Shown here piece after piece: positions 14,077 to 14,566 of a DNA stretch of 14,566 nt (its first letter is position 1; every line of letters begins with the position of its first letter). The notes beneath the pieces were generated by a model. That model was not told the DNA's origin. It did no database searches and saw nothing but the letters and a program-made list of their open reading frames with translations. Location of the stretch: assembly GCA_031430015.1 (NCBI GenBank), contig JANPAR010000011.1, positions 1-14,566 of the forward strand. Direction: 5' to 3'. The position numbers were made by a program, and so were the translations under genes. Source of the DNA: CANJDH01 sp031430015 (GTDB taxonomy: Bacteria; Pseudomonadota; Gammaproteobacteria; Burkholderiales; JAEUOS01).

Positions 14077-14566
14077 TCAGCGCTTGAGCTTGGTCCGGCC
14101 GGTAGCTTGGCCGGCGGGTTGACCAGAAAGCGCAGCCAGCACTTCGGCAGTAGCGGCCGTGTCATGCTCGCCCATTCCCATCGCCATGGCGGCGGTATAC
14201 ACCGCTGCGCTGGCGTTGAACAATGGCGTGGAGCAGTTCACCTCGCGCGCCATGTCGCCAATCACCTGCATGTCCTTTTGCCAGACGCCAATCTTCATCG
14301 TGGCCGGCTGATAGCGGCGCTTGAGCATCATCGGCATGCGGATGCGCATCAGCCCGGTGCCGATGTAGGGGCTGTGCCCCATGTGCCGCAAGGCGATGCC
14401 CGGGTCCAGCCCCATCTTGCGGCACAAGGCCACCATTTCGGCGCAGGCCACGTTGAGGATGGCGACGTGGTGATTGGCCGCGAGTTTGAGCTTGGTGCCG
14501 CTGCCGGTGGCGCCGACGCGCGGGGCGTCGAGGGTGAAGTGCGACAGCCAGGGCTGCACCTGGCGG
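14077..14566 (-). CDS. 3-hydroxyisobutyrate dehydrogenase-like (beta-hydroxyacid dehydrogenase) enzyme, C-terminal part
   Basis: The frame is open through the window's right edge; 162 codons of the C-terminal all-helical domain are visible and the N-terminal NAD(P)-binding Rossmann domain lies outside. VGATGSGTKLKLAANHH carries the family's catalytic lysine (second K, in KLAANH) and the conserved Asn four residues on. Also visible are the long helix with EMVALCRKMGLDP, then KIGVWQKDMQVIGDMA, matching the usual K-D-x-x-L/I-x-x-x-A region, and STPLFNASAAVY near the end. Members oxidise 3-hydroxyisobutyrate or reduce tartronate semialdehyde and related short acids with NAD(P). Which one cannot be told without the N-terminal half. 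The tail (GQATGRTKLKR) is a short basic extension. It is probably the first visible gene of the minus-strand run. Confidence 0.88.
   Translation of the reverse strand, partial: RQVQPWLSHFTLDAPRVGATGSGTKLKLAANHHVAILNVACAEMVALCRKMGLDPGIALRHMGHSPYIGTGLMRIRMPMMLKRRYQPATMKIGVWQKDMQVIGDMAREVNCSTPLFNASAAVYTAAMAMGMGEHDTAATAEVLAALSGQPAGQATGRTKLKR

Noticed and set aside
1..14566. CRISPR arrays, tRNA or rRNA genes, insertion sequences, integrase sites
   Set aside because: No regularly spaced repeats, cloverleaf-like sequence, transposase frame or terminal inverted repeats were seen on reading both strands.

Overview
The window is a GC-rich, gene-dense stretch with short intergenic gaps. Codon use, the E. 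coli-like threonine aldolase, the UMF1-type transporter, the SIRT4-like sirtuin and the style of the histidine kinase suggest a proteobacterium, most likely a betaproteobacterium of the Burkholderiales/Rhodocyclales kind. This is an inference from protein style. No rRNA, tRNA, phage or insertion-sequence marker is present to confirm it.

Left part (1-2967), mixed strands. It holds the 3' end of an amidohydrolase (+), a DHH/DHHA1 phosphoesterase (+) behind a good sigma70-like promoter, a small GIY-YIG domain protein (-), and an EamA/DMT-type membrane transporter (+).

Centre (3000-6955), plus strand. This is the most interesting locus. A membrane histidine kinase with a large predicted periplasmic sensor is followed, 4 nt after its stop, by a soluble protein that joins a complete eukaryotic-type Ser/Thr kinase domain to two receiver domains in tandem. 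Both receivers keep the residues needed to take phosphate. The arrangement suggests a pathway in which a His-Asp phosphorelay controls Ser/Thr phosphorylation.

Right part (6970-14566), all minus strand. Reading in the direction of transcription from the right edge, it holds: the C-terminal half of a 3-hydroxyisobutyrate-dehydrogenase-like enzyme (partial); a small membrane protein gene interrupted by an in-frame TGA; an ABC ATPase and its membrane partner, overlapping by ATGA; a UMF1-family MFS transporter; and, after a gap with a hairpin and a plausible promoter, threonine aldolase, an HpcH/HpaI-family aldolase and a sirtuin. The last three form a likely operon that ends 14 nt from the convergent Ser/Thr kinase gene, with a hairpin in the junction.

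No CRISPR array, tRNA, rRNA, integrase or transposase was seen. No gap longer than about 180 nt lacks a gene.
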